A stretch of 64,000 nt of DNA from Candidatus Falkowbacteria bacterium CG10_big_fil_rev_8_21_14_0_10_37_14 (GCA_002778705.1 PFAM01000023.1:33188-97187), one strand, 5' to 3'. Counted from the first letter of the stretch, positions 36,813 through 46,837 are shown. The notes: a model not told the origin generated them from the letters alone. Made by a program: numbers and translations.

Positions 36813-37532
36813 ATGAACAACATCGCTTTGCCGAAAAAAATAGAGTTTCAGGCCGGTGACAAACCTTTTCAAAAGATTGTGACCATTGAGCCGATGTATC
36901 CGGGCTATGGTATTACTTTAGGTAATTCTTTGCGCCGTGTGTTATTGTCTTCTTTACCAGGGGCTGCCGTTATTGGTGTTAAAATCGCCGGTGCTGACCA
37001 TGAATTCATGGCTTTACCTAATGTCAAAGAAGATGTTTTGGAATTAATTTTAAACTTAAAACAGTTACATTTAAAAATACATAGTGACGAAACAGTTTGC
37101 TTACGCTTAGAAGCTAAGGGTGAAAAAACTGTTACCGCTGCTGATTTTGAGAAAAACAGTGATGTCGAAGTGATGAACCCTAAGTTAGTTTTAGGGCATA
37201 TCACTGATATGGCCGGTAATCTGTCTATGGAAGTCTATGCAACCAAAGGCTTAGGCTACGAAACTTTAGAAACCCGAGAAGACCGTAAAAAAGAGTTAGG
37301 GTATATGGAAATTGATTCCATTTTCTCTCCAGTTCGCTATGTTGGTATCAATGTAGAAAATACTCGCGTTGGTAAAATGACTAACTGGGATAAATTAACT
37401 TTGGATATTATTACCAATGGGACGATAGAGCCAGAAGAGGCTTTCCGTCAGGCGGTAGATATTTTAGTAAGCCAATTCAGAGCTCTGGCACCGAAAAGTG
37501 CTGACACTAGCCTGGAAGAGGATAAAGAATAA
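36813..37532 (+). CDS. rpoA: RNA polymerase alpha subunit lacking the C-terminal domain
   Basis: EPMYPGYGITLGNSLRRVLLSSLPGAAV; ends at 239 aa with SLEEDKE*, just before rplQ. Confidence 0.96.
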   Translation: MNNIALPKKIEFQAGDKPFQKIVTIEPMYPGYGITLGNSLRRVLLSSLPGAAVIGVKIAGADHEFMALPNVKEDVLELILNLKQLHLKIHSDETVCLRLEAKGEKTVTAADFEKNSDVEVMNPKLVLGHITDMAGNLSMEVYATKGLGYETLETREDRKKELGYMEIDSIFSPVRYVGINVENTRVGKMTNWDKLTLDIITNGTIEPEEAFRQAVDILVSQFRALAPKSADTSLEEDKE

Positions 37533-37537
37533 CCAAT

Positions 37538-37888
37538 ATGCGTCACAGAGTAAAAGGTAAAACCCTAGGCCGGACCAAAGCCCCACGTGAAGCCATGTTA
37601 AATAATTTGGCAGCCAGCATAGTGATTTACGAAAAAGTTAAAACTACTGAAGCCAAGGCTAAAACTGTTAAGTCAATGGTAGAAGTTATGATTACTAAGG
37701 CTAAAAAAGGTGATCTAGCAGCTCGTCGTCAATTGATTGCTACTTTACGTCAACCTTTAGCCGTCAAAAAATTGATGGAAGTTTTAGGTGATCGTTATAA
37801 AACCCGTCCAGGTGGTTACACTCGCATCGTCCGTTTGGGCGCTCGTATGGGTGATGGAGCCGAGATGGTGCAAATTGAATTAGTCTAA
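37538..37888 (+). CDS. rplQ: 50S ribosomal protein L17
   Basis: MRHRVKGKTLGRTKAPREAMLNNLAASIVIYEKVKTTEAKAK. Confidence 0.97.
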   Translation: MRHRVKGKTLGRTKAPREAMLNNLAASIVIYEKVKTTEAKAKTVKSMVEVMITKAKKGDLAARRQLIATLRQPLAVKKLMEVLGDRYKTRPGGYTRIVRLGARMGDGAEMVQIELV

Positions 37889-37892
37889 GCAT

Positions 37893-38252
37893 ATGAATAA
37901 ACCTTTTATCAGAAAATTAATAAAATTAGATGCGACAGATAAGCCCATGGGTCGTTTAGCTACTCACATCGCTTTATCTTTACGCGGTAAAAATGAACCA
38001 GAGTATGAACCACATTTGGATCATGGCGCTATTGTAGAAGTTTCTAATGTAGCTAAAATGTCTTTCTCTGGTCACAAATTAGACCAGAAGGTCTATCATC
38101 ATTTCTCTGGTTACCCAGGTGGTTTAAAAACCAGAAAGATGAGCGATATTATGGCTAAAAACCCAGCCGATGTCTTACGTCGTGCTGTTCGCGAGATGTT
38201 ACCAGATAACCGCTTGCGTCAACCGATGCTGAACAGATTAAACATCAAATAA
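37893..38252 (+). CDS. rplM: 50S ribosomal protein L13 (short)
   Basis: LDATDKPMGRLATHIALSLRGKNEPEYEPHLDHG; MLPDNRLRQPMLNRLNIK. Confidence 0.95.
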   Translation: MNKPFIRKLIKLDATDKPMGRLATHIALSLRGKNEPEYEPHLDHGAIVEVSNVAKMSFSGHKLDQKVYHHFSGYPGGLKTRKMSDIMAKNPADVLRRAVREMLPDNRLRQPMLNRLNIK

Positions 38253-38255
38253 TAT

Positions 38256-38723
38256 ATGACTAACGAGATAAAGCCTGTGGCGGCTAAGGCGGTCAAGTCC
38301 AAGGCAGCAAAGAAAGAAACAACTGAAATCAAAAAGTTCAGTGGCAAATATAAAAGTGTGATGGGTAAACGCAAAGCTGCTGCCGCTCAATTGCGTATTT
38401 TTGAAGCAGGTAGTGGTATTATTGTGGTTAATGGCAAAACAGCTGAAGATTATTTCAGCGCTGCCGAGTTAAACGCTTTAATGATGCCAATCAAACTAAC
38501 TGGTTTAAATCTAGATATTTCTGTTATCGTTAGTGGTGGTGGTAAAAAGGGTCAAGCTGAAGCTATTCGCCACGCCATTGCTAAAGCCATGATTGAAACT
38601 GACCCAGCCTTACGCCCAATTTTAAAGGCTCGTGGTTGGTTAACTCGTGATTCTCGTATTAAGGAACGCAAGAAACCTGGTTTGCGTCGTGCTCGCAGAG
38701 CCCCGCAATGGTCAAAACGTTAA
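38256..38723 (+). CDS. rpsI: 30S ribosomal protein S9
   Basis: GKRKAAAAQLRIFEAGSGIIVVNGK...LKARGWLTRDSRIKERKKPGLRRARRAPQWSKR. Confidence 0.97.
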   Translation: MTNEIKPVAAKAVKSKAAKKETTEIKKFSGKYKSVMGKRKAAAAQLRIFEAGSGIIVVNGKTAEDYFSAAELNALMMPIKLTGLNLDISVIVSGGGKKGQAEAIRHAIAKAMIETDPALRPILKARGWLTRDSRIKERKKPGLRRARRAPQWSKR

Positions 38724-38736
38724 AATATATTCACTC

Positions 38737-38773
38737 AAAAATCTCTTCAATTTTTATCGAAGAGATTTTTTTA
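38737..38773 (+). terminator. rho-independent terminator of the ribosomal protein operon
   Basis: AAAAATCTCTTC...GAAGAGATTTTTTT. Confidence 0.85.
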
Positions 38774-38865
38774 TAGCCTTGATTTGTCAAATTTTTAGTG
38801 TTAAACTACTAAAATAGTTATCGGTTTTAATTTTTAGTTCTTTTAATTATACAGGAGACGTTATA

Positions 38866-39042
38866 ATGAACGCCAAAGATAAGCCCGTCGATCAAGCAAT
38901 CGACAAAAAAATTTACTCTTCCTTAGATGATGGCCTGTATGCCAAAAATTTTGAAGCTTTTTTTGATTCCAAATGTATACCTAAAGATGAACAAGAGGTT
39001 GAAGAAATTATGGAGCTTCAAAAACGTTTTAGACTTTTTTAA
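38866..39042 (+). CDS. hypothetical small protein, 58 aa
   Basis: MNAKDKPVDQAIDKKIYSSLDDGLYAKNFEAFFDSKCIPKDEQEVEEIMELQKRFRLF*; SD CAGGAGA; terminator downstream. Confidence 0.65.
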   Translation: MNAKDKPVDQAIDKKIYSSLDDGLYAKNFEAFFDSKCIPKDEQEVEEIMELQKRFRLF

Positions 39043-39081
39043 GGTTTAATATGAAAATCTTTTTTCTGCTTACCCTTAATT

Positions 39082-39120
39082 AAAAATCCGCCTAAATAAT
39101 TTAGCGGATTTTTATTTTTT
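39082..39120 (+). terminator. rho-independent terminator
   Basis: AAAAATCCGCCTAAA...TTTAGCGGATTTTTATTTTTT. Confidence 0.85.
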
Positions 39121-39143
39121 TAAAAGAATGATATAATAAAAAC

Positions 39144-41552
39144 ATGACATTTAATGATGAACAGCTAGCTATAATCAACGAAAAAACAGGGGCCATTTTA
39201 GTTTCAGCACCGGTCGGCACTGGCAAAACCGCAGTCTTAGTCGAACGAGTAGCGAGAGCAATAGAAGAGGGGTTAGATCCATCCTCTGTTTTATGTTTAA
39301 CCTTTACTAATCGTGCTGCCGAAGAAATGAAGAGTCGCTTAAAGCCTAGATTAGACGATCCGGCAACTTATAACGATATAACCATTACTACTTTTCATGG
39401 TTTTTGTGCTATGTTTTTAAGACAAGAGGCTGCCCGCCTGGGGCTACCAACTGACTTTGCGATTGCCGATGAAGTAGAGCAACTAGAAACCTTAAGCCGT
39501 ATTTTAGCTCAGTTGCCTAATTGGCAGGACACTAATAATCGGGACAAGACTAGCATTATTGACCGTTTCTATCGTCAGCATTTAGATGAACTATTGGCTG
39601 AATTAGGTATGAAAGCTAAACCAAAAGCTTTGCCTGAACCTTGGAAAACCTTAAGCCAAGAATATTATCATGCATTATTAGAACATAACGCATTAGATTT
39701 TAATGAATTAGTTATTTGGACTTTGCGTGCTCTGTACAATGATCAGTTTTTAATTGACAAATGGTCAGCTCGTTTTGCTTTAGTACAACTCGATGAATTT
39801 CAAGACACCCACTTATCTGAATATTTAGTAGTGAAACAATTGGCTCGTAAATTTAAAAATCTTACTCTCGTAGGTGATTTAGCTCAAACTATTTATACTT
39901 GGCGAGGCTCCCAACCTACTTTTGTAACTAAATTATTTAAAACTCATTTTTCTCCAGTTGTTGAGTTATCACTATCAGCTAATTATCGATCAGCTCCAGA
40001 CTTATTAGCCGCAGCCCAAAGTATTTTAGCTCCTAACAGTATTAAACCAACAATTCCCACCGCTTTACACATTCAAGCCTGTGCCGATACTGACACCGAA
40101 GCCACTACCTTATTATCAACTATTAAAACTTTACGAGCAGAAGAACCAGAAGCTAGATTAGCAGTACTTCTTCGCAACAATGCTCCAATTACTAGGCTAG
40201 CTGAAAAATTTAGCACCGCTGGTGTAGCTAGTTTAACCGTTGATCAATACAATTTTTTTCGTCGCCAAGAAATTCGCGATGCTCTATCTTGGCTTAAATT
40301 ATTATTCAATCGTTATGATACTGACAGCTTGCGTCGTATTTCACTTCGGCCAGGCAAAAAATTGTCTCCTAACTTAATAGACACAGTCAGTCGAGCTGGG
40401 GGAGCTAGTGGACTGAAACCTGCAGACTTTTTAGACTTCTCTAGTTTTAAAAACGAAGAACCTTTTGCTGAACTTTTAACTGCTTGGGCACCTGGTGGTC
40501 GCTTAGTTGTTTTAGATACCGAGACTACTGGTACCAATACCGAACAAGATGACATCATTCAAGTTTTTGCTTTAGAAATTATCGCTGGTCAACCAGCTAA
40601 AGAATTACACTTATATTTAAAACCTACACGCAAAGTCGGCTTATCATATTATGTTCATCGTTTAACTGATGAGTTTTTAGCTGAAAATGGTCAGGATGCT
40701 AAAACAGGCCTACTAAGCTTAATAGATTTTGTTGGTGATGCTACAGTTATTGGACATAATATTAGTTTTGATTTAGGAATTTTAGTTAGTAATAGTAGTC
40801 GCCACAATTTGAAGTGGAGAGCTCATAAGCATTTTGATACTTTAGATATTGCCAGGCGTTTTGTAAAAGCTAACAATTATCGTTTATCAACTCTATCTAA
40901 ACAATTGGGATTAAGCACTGCTACTCATAGTGCTGATGATGATGTAGCGGCTACTGCTGATTTATTAGCCAAACTAATACCTAGATTATCCGAAGGGGCT
41001 AGTGCTAGACGAGATCTGTTTAAAATGTACAGCAAACAATTTATCTCTTTAGCTACTGATTTAGCTCGTTGGCGGTTAACAGCTAAATCACAGCGTCCAG
41101 CAGAAACTTTGCAACAAATTTTAAACGAATCAGGTTTGAGAGAATATTATCAAGCAGAAAATAACTCTGAAAAACGTTTAGCTTCTTTAGATACCTTGGT
41201 TAAATTATTTACTGATTGGGATAATCCAGCCGAAGAAGCTTGGGCTTCTTTAACTAGACTGATTAATGCCGGAGCTTTACTTAAAAATGTTGACTTTTTA
41301 GGGCTCGATAGTGGCAAAGTGCCGATTGTCACTATTCATCAAGTCAAAGGATTGGAATTTGATTATGTTTTAATGCCTCAGCTTAATGAAGGACAGTTAC
41401 CAGGTTGGCGTAATGCCGATGTTGAGGAAGAGCGTCGAGTCTTCTATGTGGCCTTAACTCGGGCTAAAAAAGGCATCTTTATATCTTATAGTCTTGTTGA
41501 TGCTTGGAATCGACCTCAAGCACCCAGTCGCTTCATTACCCCCTGGCTATAG
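39144..41552 (+). CDS. UvrD/PcrA-type helicase with internal DnaQ-like 3'-5' exonuclease domain
   Basis: SAPVGTGKTAVLVERV Walker A; FALVQLDEFQDTHLSEY; RLVVLDTETTGTNTEQDDIIQVFALEI...IGHNISFDLGIL...HSADDDVAATADLL; VTIHQVKGLEFDYVLMPQL; VFYVALTRAKKGIFISYS. Confidence 0.94.
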   Translation: MTFNDEQLAIINEKTGAILVSAPVGTGKTAVLVERVARAIEEGLDPSSVLCLTFTNRAAEEMKSRLKPRLDDPATYNDITITTFHGFCAMFLRQEAARLGLPTDFAIADEVEQLETLSRILAQLPNWQDTNNRDKTSIIDRFYRQHLDELLAELGMKAKPKALPEPWKTLSQEYYHALLEHNALDFNELVIWTLRALYNDQFLIDKWSARFALVQLDEFQDTHLSEYLVVKQLARKFKNLTLVGDLAQTIYTWRGSQPTFVTKLFKTHFSPVVELSLSANYRSAPDLLAAAQSILAPNSIKPTIPTALHIQACADTDTEATTLLSTIKTLRAEEPEARLAVLLRNNAPITRLAEKFSTAGVASLTVDQYNFFRRQEIRDALSWLKLLFNRYDTDSLRRISLRPGKKLSPNLIDTVSRAGGASGLKPADFLDFSSFKNEEPFAELLTAWAPGGRLVVLDTETTGTNTEQDDIIQVFALEIIAGQPAKELHLYLKPTRKVGLSYYVHRLTDEFLAENGQDAKTGLLSLIDFVGDATVIGHNISFDLGILVSNSSRHNLKWRAHKHFDTLDIARRFVKANNYRLSTLSKQLGLSTATHSADDDVAATADLLAKLIPRLSEGASARRDLFKMYSKQFISLATDLARWRLTAKSQRPAETLQQILNESGLREYYQAENNSEKRLASLDTLVKLFTDWDNPAEEAWASLTRLINAGALLKNVDFLGLDSGKVPIVTIHQVKGLEFDYVLMPQLNEGQLPGWRNADVEEERRVFYVALTRAKKGIFISYSLVDAWNRPQAPSRFITPWL

Positions 41553-41604
41553 TTGCCTTTTTTAGCCTTTTTTGCTAAGATAAAGTCAAAATATATTAAC
41601 TTTT

Positions 41605-43038
41605 ATGGCTAAAATCGCCAATATCGCCAAAAATACTTCTTATTTTACCTTAGCCTTAATCGGCCAAAAACTCATCTCTTTGGCCTATTTTACTATCTAC
41701 GCCCGAATACTTGGCCCAGAAGATTTAGGTAAGTATTATTTTGCCATCTCTTTTACTACAATCTTTTCTATAGTTTTAGATTTAGGTTTAACCAATCTTT
41801 TAACGAGAGAAACTGCTAAAAACCCTGAACAAGCTGGTAAGTTTTTAAGCTCCGCTTTGGGCGCCAAATTAATTTTAAGCGCTATCAATCTAGTATTGAT
41901 GACTATCATCATCGGTATCACTGGCTACAGCCCCTTAATTATTACCCTAATTGCCGTTTCGGTGCTGTCCATGATTTTTGACAGCTTCTCTAATCTATTC
42001 TTCGCCTTCAGTCGAGCTTTTCATAATTTGAAATATGAAAGTATTAGTGCCGTACTAGCACAAGCTGTCACCTTAATTATCAGTTTATTAGTCTTTAAGT
42101 TTAATGGGGGGTTAGTGGCTCTGATGTGGGCGCAAGTAGCTTCCAGTGCTTTCGCTTTGCTCTATTCAGCTATTGTTATCAAATCTGTTTGGTCATTATC
42201 ACTGAAACCAACTTGGGATTGGCCCTTCGCCAAAGGTTTGTTCTTAGCCGCTTTACCGTTTGGGCTTTATGCCATTGCCCAGCGTTTTTATAATTACATG
42301 GACAGCGTTTTGCTATTCCAATTGGCAGGAGATACCGCTGTCGGCGTTTATCAGATTCCTTTCCGTGCTGTTAATGCTTTACAATTTTTACCCATCGCTT
42401 TTATTGCCTCACTTTATCCAGCCCTTTCTAATTACTGGAAAAATAATCGCCAACAACTAGTTATTACTTTCCAACGAGCTATGAACTATTCATTAATTAT
42501 CGCTAGCCCCTTAGCTATCGGCTTAGCCGTTTTAGCACCAGCTGTAGTTAAAATTTTTGCTCACGGTTTTGAACCAGCAGTTTTGCCCTTACAAGTTAGT
42601 TGTCTGACTATTTTCTTTATGTTTATAAATTATCCAATTGGCTCACTACTTAATGCTTGCGATAAGCAAAAAGTTAATACTAGAAACATGATTATTACTG
42701 CCGTAGTTAGTGTGGTTCTAAATTTAATCTTAATTCCAATCTGGGGAGTGATGGGCGCCGTAACCACGGCTGTATTTAGCACTGCTTTGTTATTTATTTT
42801 AAATTGGCTGACCGCTTTAAATATTATTGCCATCATTCCGGTTAAGATCTATCACACTTTACTAAAAACTTTAGTTGCTAGTTTACTAATGGCTATGGTC
42901 ATCTATGCTTTAATCAACTATTTAAATGTTTTTGTAGTAGTTTTAATTGCCATGCTGGTTTACTTTGTAGCCCTGCTGGCTGTTGGCGGATTAAAACCAG
43001 CCGACCTTCAAAGTATTACAAAATCTTTTAAGAAATAA
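41605..43038 (+). CDS. polysaccharide flippase (MATE-like/Wzx)
   Basis: 12+ TM; ARILGPEDLGKYYFAISFTTIFSIVLDLGLTNLLTRETAK. Confidence 0.9.
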   Translation: MAKIANIAKNTSYFTLALIGQKLISLAYFTIYARILGPEDLGKYYFAISFTTIFSIVLDLGLTNLLTRETAKNPEQAGKFLSSALGAKLILSAINLVLMTIIIGITGYSPLIITLIAVSVLSMIFDSFSNLFFAFSRAFHNLKYESISAVLAQAVTLIISLLVFKFNGGLVALMWAQVASSAFALLYSAIVIKSVWSLSLKPTWDWPFAKGLFLAALPFGLYAIAQRFYNYMDSVLLFQLAGDTAVGVYQIPFRAVNALQFLPIAFIASLYPALSNYWKNNRQQLVITFQRAMNYSLIIASPLAIGLAVLAPAVVKIFAHGFEPAVLPLQVSCLTIFFMFINYPIGSLLNACDKQKVNTRNMIITAVVSVVLNLILIPIWGVMGAVTTAVFSTALLFILNWLTALNIIAIIPVKIYHTLLKTLVASLLMAMVIYALINYLNVFVVVLIAMLVYFVALLAVGGLKPADLQSITKSFKK

Positions 43039-44127
43039 ATGACAACTCTTTTAATTACCTTAGAATATCCGCCGTTCAATGGTGGCGTAGCTCATTACTA
43101 CGGCCATCTTGTTTCTCATAGCTCTGAAGCTATCAAGGTTATGACTAATGAGGATAATAAACTCCTTGATCCACGTTGGCCTGTCTGGCGGTGGTTGCCT
43201 AGTTTATATTGGATAGCCAGAGCAATTAAAGTTAAGCAAATTAGTTATATTTTGGTCGGTCATATTTTGCCAATCGGCACCGCCGTTTGGTTACTGTCAC
43301 TTTTCTTGCCAATTCGCTATACAGTTTTTTTACATGGCTTAGATTTTAAACAAGCCTTGACTACCAAAAGAAAAAAATTTTTGGCTCAACAAATTTTAAC
43401 TCATGCTCACCAAATTATCAGCGCTAATTCTCGTACTGCTGGCGAAGTTAAAGAATTATTAACTGCCAAAAATTGGGGCAAGGTGCACATTGTTAATCCT
43501 GGTATCAACATTAAGCAAATACCCTTGGACGAACCAGCTTTAGCTAATTTACGGCAACATCATCATCTTAATCACAAAACTATTTTACTGAGTATTGGTC
43601 GTTTAGTCCCTCGGAAAGGTTTTGATGCTGTCATTAAAGCTATGCCTCAGATTTTAGCTACAAACTCTCAAGTGGTTTATGTGATTATTGGAGCGGGTGA
43701 GCAAGAAACTGAGCTTAAGATTTTAATTAACGAACTACATTTAGAGGCTTCCGTTCTAATTTTTGATAATGTTGATGATAATGAAAAACATCTTTGGTTA
43801 CGCTTGTCTGATATTTTCATTATGGTTAGCCGTGATAACGGCGTAGATTATGAAGGTTTTGGCATAGTTTATCTAGAAGCCGGCCTTTATGGCAAGCCGG
43901 TTATTGCCAGTCAAAATAGGGGAGTTAGTGATGCTGTTTTGAACGATATCACGGGCCTGCTAGTTGAATCTGACAATTTAACAGAAATCACCGAGGCCGT
44001 AGTTAAGCTAGTTAAATATCCACATCTGCGGTTACGCCTTGGTGATGCTGGGCGTGAGCGTGCACTTAAGGATTTCAATTGGGACAAGCAAGCCAAAAAG
44101 ATAGAAAACATAATACATAAAAATTAG
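43039..44127 (+). CDS. glycosyltransferase family 4
   Basis: LLITLEYPPFNGGVAHYYGHL; LLSIGRLVPRKGFDAVIKAMPQI; EGFGIVYLEAGLYGKPVIASQNRGVSDAV. Confidence 0.92.
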   Translation: MTTLLITLEYPPFNGGVAHYYGHLVSHSSEAIKVMTNEDNKLLDPRWPVWRWLPSLYWIARAIKVKQISYILVGHILPIGTAVWLLSLFLPIRYTVFLHGLDFKQALTTKRKKFLAQQILTHAHQIISANSRTAGEVKELLTAKNWGKVHIVNPGINIKQIPLDEPALANLRQHHHLNHKTILLSIGRLVPRKGFDAVIKAMPQILATNSQVVYVIIGAGEQETELKILINELHLEASVLIFDNVDDNEKHLWLRLSDIFIMVSRDNGVDYEGFGIVYLEAGLYGKPVIASQNRGVSDAVLNDITGLLVESDNLTEITEAVVKLVKYPHLRLRLGDAGRERALKDFNWDKQAKKIENIIHKN

Positions 44128-44134
44128 AAATTGT

Positions 44135-44824
44135 ATGATTAGCGTGATCATTCCTGTTTATAATCAGGCGGACAAATTAAAACTCTGCTTAGAAAGTTTA
44201 GCCACACAAACTGAACGTGATTTTGAAATCATCGTAGTCAACGATGGCTCTACTGATAACCCGCACTCTGTTGTTGATCGTTTTATTATTAACAACAGAC
44301 GCAAAGTTGTTTATTTAGAACAAGAAAATCAAGGCGCTCCTAGTGCTCGTAATCACGGCCGACATGAAGCACGAGGTGAATATCTATTATTTTCAGATGC
44401 TGACATTATTTGGCAACCTGAAGGCTTAGCCACTTTACTTCAAACCTTGCTAGCTAATCCTAACAGTGCTTATGCTTATTCATCTTTCATGTGGGGGAGC
44501 AAATTATTCAAAGTTGGTAATTGTACTTTTAACAAATTACAACAAGGCCCTTGCATTCACACTGCGGCTTTAATGCGTGCTGAAGTTTTTCCAGGTTTTG
44601 ATGAAGACTTAAAAAAATTTCAAGATTGGGATTTGTGGTTAACTATCGGTGAAAAAAACGGACGGGGGATTTGGATTGATCAAGTTTTATTTCAAGTAGC
44701 CACAGGAGGTACTATGAGCAGCTGGTTACCTTCAATCGCTTACCGTTTATTACCAATGTGGCCAGCTGTTCGTCGTTATCAGCAAGCTCTAAAAATCATC
44801 AAACGAAAGCACAATTTATTATGA
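44135..44824 (+). CDS. glycosyltransferase family 2
   Basis: ISVIIPVYNQADKLKLCLESLATQTERDFEIIVVNDGSTDNP. Confidence 0.95.
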   Translation: MISVIIPVYNQADKLKLCLESLATQTERDFEIIVVNDGSTDNPHSVVDRFIINNRRKVVYLEQENQGAPSARNHGRHEARGEYLLFSDADIIWQPEGLATLLQTLLANPNSAYAYSSFMWGSKLFKVGNCTFNKLQQGPCIHTAALMRAEVFPGFDEDLKKFQDWDLWLTIGEKNGRGIWIDQVLFQVATGGTMSSWLPSIAYRLLPMWPAVRRYQQALKIIKRKHNLL

Positions 44825-45267
44825 AGTATCTTTGCCTAGTTTTATTTTGTTTGCTATTATTAGCTGGCTGTAGCCAAGTAGTTTCTCAACCCCAAGCAGC
44901 CACTATTATTATCGGCTCCACCATCATTCAAGTTGAGGTGGCTGATAACGACGCCACTCATTATCAAGGTTTAAGCGACCGCAGCAGTTTAGCCAACAAT
45001 CACGGTATGCTTTTTGTTTTTGATAGAGCAGATAATTATGGTTTTGTGATGCGTCGTATGAGCTTCTCGTTAGATATTATTTGGCTTAATAACAATAAAA
45101 TAGTTGACATTAAAAATAATTTGCCACCAGACAACGATGATTATCCTTTGGTTTATTACCCAATAGCTCCAGCTAATACTGTTTTAGAAGTTCCAGCTGG
45201 TACGGCTAAAAACAATAATTGGCAAATTGGTCAAGCAGTAATAATTAATTATGCACTTGCTAAATAA
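44821..45267 (+). CDS. DUF192 family lipoprotein
   Basis: Lipobox LLLLAGC; YQGLSDRSSLANNHGMLFVFDRADNYGFVMRRMSFSLDIIWLNNNKIVDI; ATGA overlap with the previous gene. Confidence 0.9.
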   Translation: MKYLCLVLFCLLLLAGCSQVVSQPQAATIIIGSTIIQVEVADNDATHYQGLSDRSSLANNHGMLFVFDRADNYGFVMRRMSFSLDIIWLNNNKIVDIKNNLPPDNDDYPLVYYPIAPANTVLEVPAGTAKNNNWQIGQAVIINYALAK

Positions 45268-46705
45268 TAAAACTTTTTGGCTTACAATCGCTGGCACCCA
45301 AAGTTTATATTGGTTGTCGCTTTTAGGTTATCTAAATCCTACCGTCAATCATATTTGGTTTATTATTTTGACTGGTTCTGTTTTAATGTTTTCTGTGGCC
45401 AATCTTCGTTGGGGCTTAAATATCTTACTTTTAGAAATGGTTATAAATTCTAAAGGCTATTTATTTTTTATCCCTATCGGTGATTTTAATTTATCTCTGC
45501 GCATTACTCTCTGGTCTGTTATAATACTAGTTTTTTTCTCTCAGTTTTTAAAATCGGGCTTACTTCAAAAAATTCAAGCACAATATAAAAAGCCTCTAAC
45601 CAAACCTTTGTTAGTTTTGGCAATAGCTATTATTTTTGGTCTATTAGCTGGAATCTTAAATCATAATAACTGGTCTAATATTTTCTTTGACGCTAACGGA
45701 TGGCTATACTGGTTACTAATTTTGCCATGGCTGTTTTTTTATTCAAAAGAAGATTTTAAAAAGCTCTGGCCAGCTCTAGCGGGTGCTTTAACCACTCTAG
45801 CTCTAGGTAGTTTAGCCACACTCTACACTTTTTCTCATAATTTTTTAGACTCTAATAGTATTTTTTATGGCTGGCTTAGAGATAATGGCTTAGGAGAAAT
45901 AACCATGATGTCTGGTAATTTTTATCGAGTATTTTTTCAAGCTCACATCTGGTTCCTACCGGCTATTTTCACTATCTGGTTATATTGGATGCTAAAAATT
46001 AAACAAAATAATTGGCACAATTGGCTCACCACCTCAGGCTTAGCGGCTTTATGGTTAGCTCCAATTTTAACAGGCTTATCTCGTAGTTACTGGGTCGGCT
46101 TATTTATCGGCTGGGTATTAATCGGCCTTCTAGCTATCTATAAAAAAATCCCTGGCAAGCGTTGGCTGATGGGGCAATTATGGTTAGTTAGTGTTGGTGC
46201 CTTAGCCTTCTTAATGATTCTAATTACTGTTAAATTTCCTTGGCCAACTTCTCAGGTAGGTTTTTCAACAGACATCTTAACTGATCGCACTGAAATAACT
46301 AGTGAGGCTGGAGCCGCTAGTCGTTGGGCACTTTGGCCTAAACTCTGGCAGTCTATTAGCACTAAACCTTTTGGTGCTGGTTTTGGTACCACTGTCACCT
46401 ATAAATCTTCTGATCCTAGAGTTCTAGACAAAGATCCTAGCGGTTCTTATACTACTTTCTCTTTTGAGTGGGGGTGGTTAGATATTTGGTTGAAAACTGG
46501 TCCCTTAGGTTTTATCGCTTATCTATGGTTACTTATTTTAACTACTTATTTGGCTTGGAATAAAAACGATTGGCTAACTTGGTCTTTAGTTATTGGCTTT
46601 TTGGTTATTGCTGCAGTTAATTTTTTCAGCCCTTACTTTAATCATCCTTTAGGTATCGCCTATTTTATTTTATTAATTACTTATCTTAATAATTCTAGCG
46701 AATAA
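45251..46705 (+). CDS. O-antigen ligase/polymerase family protein
   Basis: Multi-TM; KPFGAGFGTTVTYKSSDPRV...FSFEWGWLDIWLKTGPLGFIAYL. Confidence 0.82.
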   Translation: MHLLNNKTFWLTIAGTQSLYWLSLLGYLNPTVNHIWFIILTGSVLMFSVANLRWGLNILLLEMVINSKGYLFFIPIGDFNLSLRITLWSVIILVFFSQFLKSGLLQKIQAQYKKPLTKPLLVLAIAIIFGLLAGILNHNNWSNIFFDANGWLYWLLILPWLFFYSKEDFKKLWPALAGALTTLALGSLATLYTFSHNFLDSNSIFYGWLRDNGLGEITMMSGNFYRVFFQAHIWFLPAIFTIWLYWMLKIKQNNWHNWLTTSGLAALWLAPILTGLSRSYWVGLFIGWVLIGLLAIYKKIPGKRWLMGQLWLVSVGALAFLMILITVKFPWPTSQVGFSTDILTDRTEITSEAGAASRWALWPKLWQSISTKPFGAGFGTTVTYKSSDPRVLDKDPSGSYTTFSFEWGWLDIWLKTGPLGFIAYLWLLILTTYLAWNKNDWLTWSLVIGFLVIAAVNFFSPYFNHPLGIAYFILLITYLNNSSE

Positions 46706-46772
46706 AGTGTTTTATAAGATTTTGCTTTGTGGGGTTGCATAATCTTAAAAAATATATTATCATTGAATGAAA

Positions 46773-46827
46773 TGTGCCCAATAAATTACTGGGCTATCTA
46801 TTAAAAATTGACACTTTAGTCAATTTT
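46773..46827 (+). promoter_or_regulatory. greA 5' leader with two hairpins
   Basis: GCCCA-ATAAATTAC-TGGGC, and AAAATTGAC-ACTTTA-GTCAATTTT ending 10 nt before the ATG. Confidence 0.45.
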
Positions 46828-46837
46828 ATTAAGTATT

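Noticed and set aside
39144-41552. Helicase-exonuclease considered as part of an anti-phage defence island
   Set aside because: Neighbours are ribosomal and polysaccharide genes; no other defence genes visible, so a repair function is more likely
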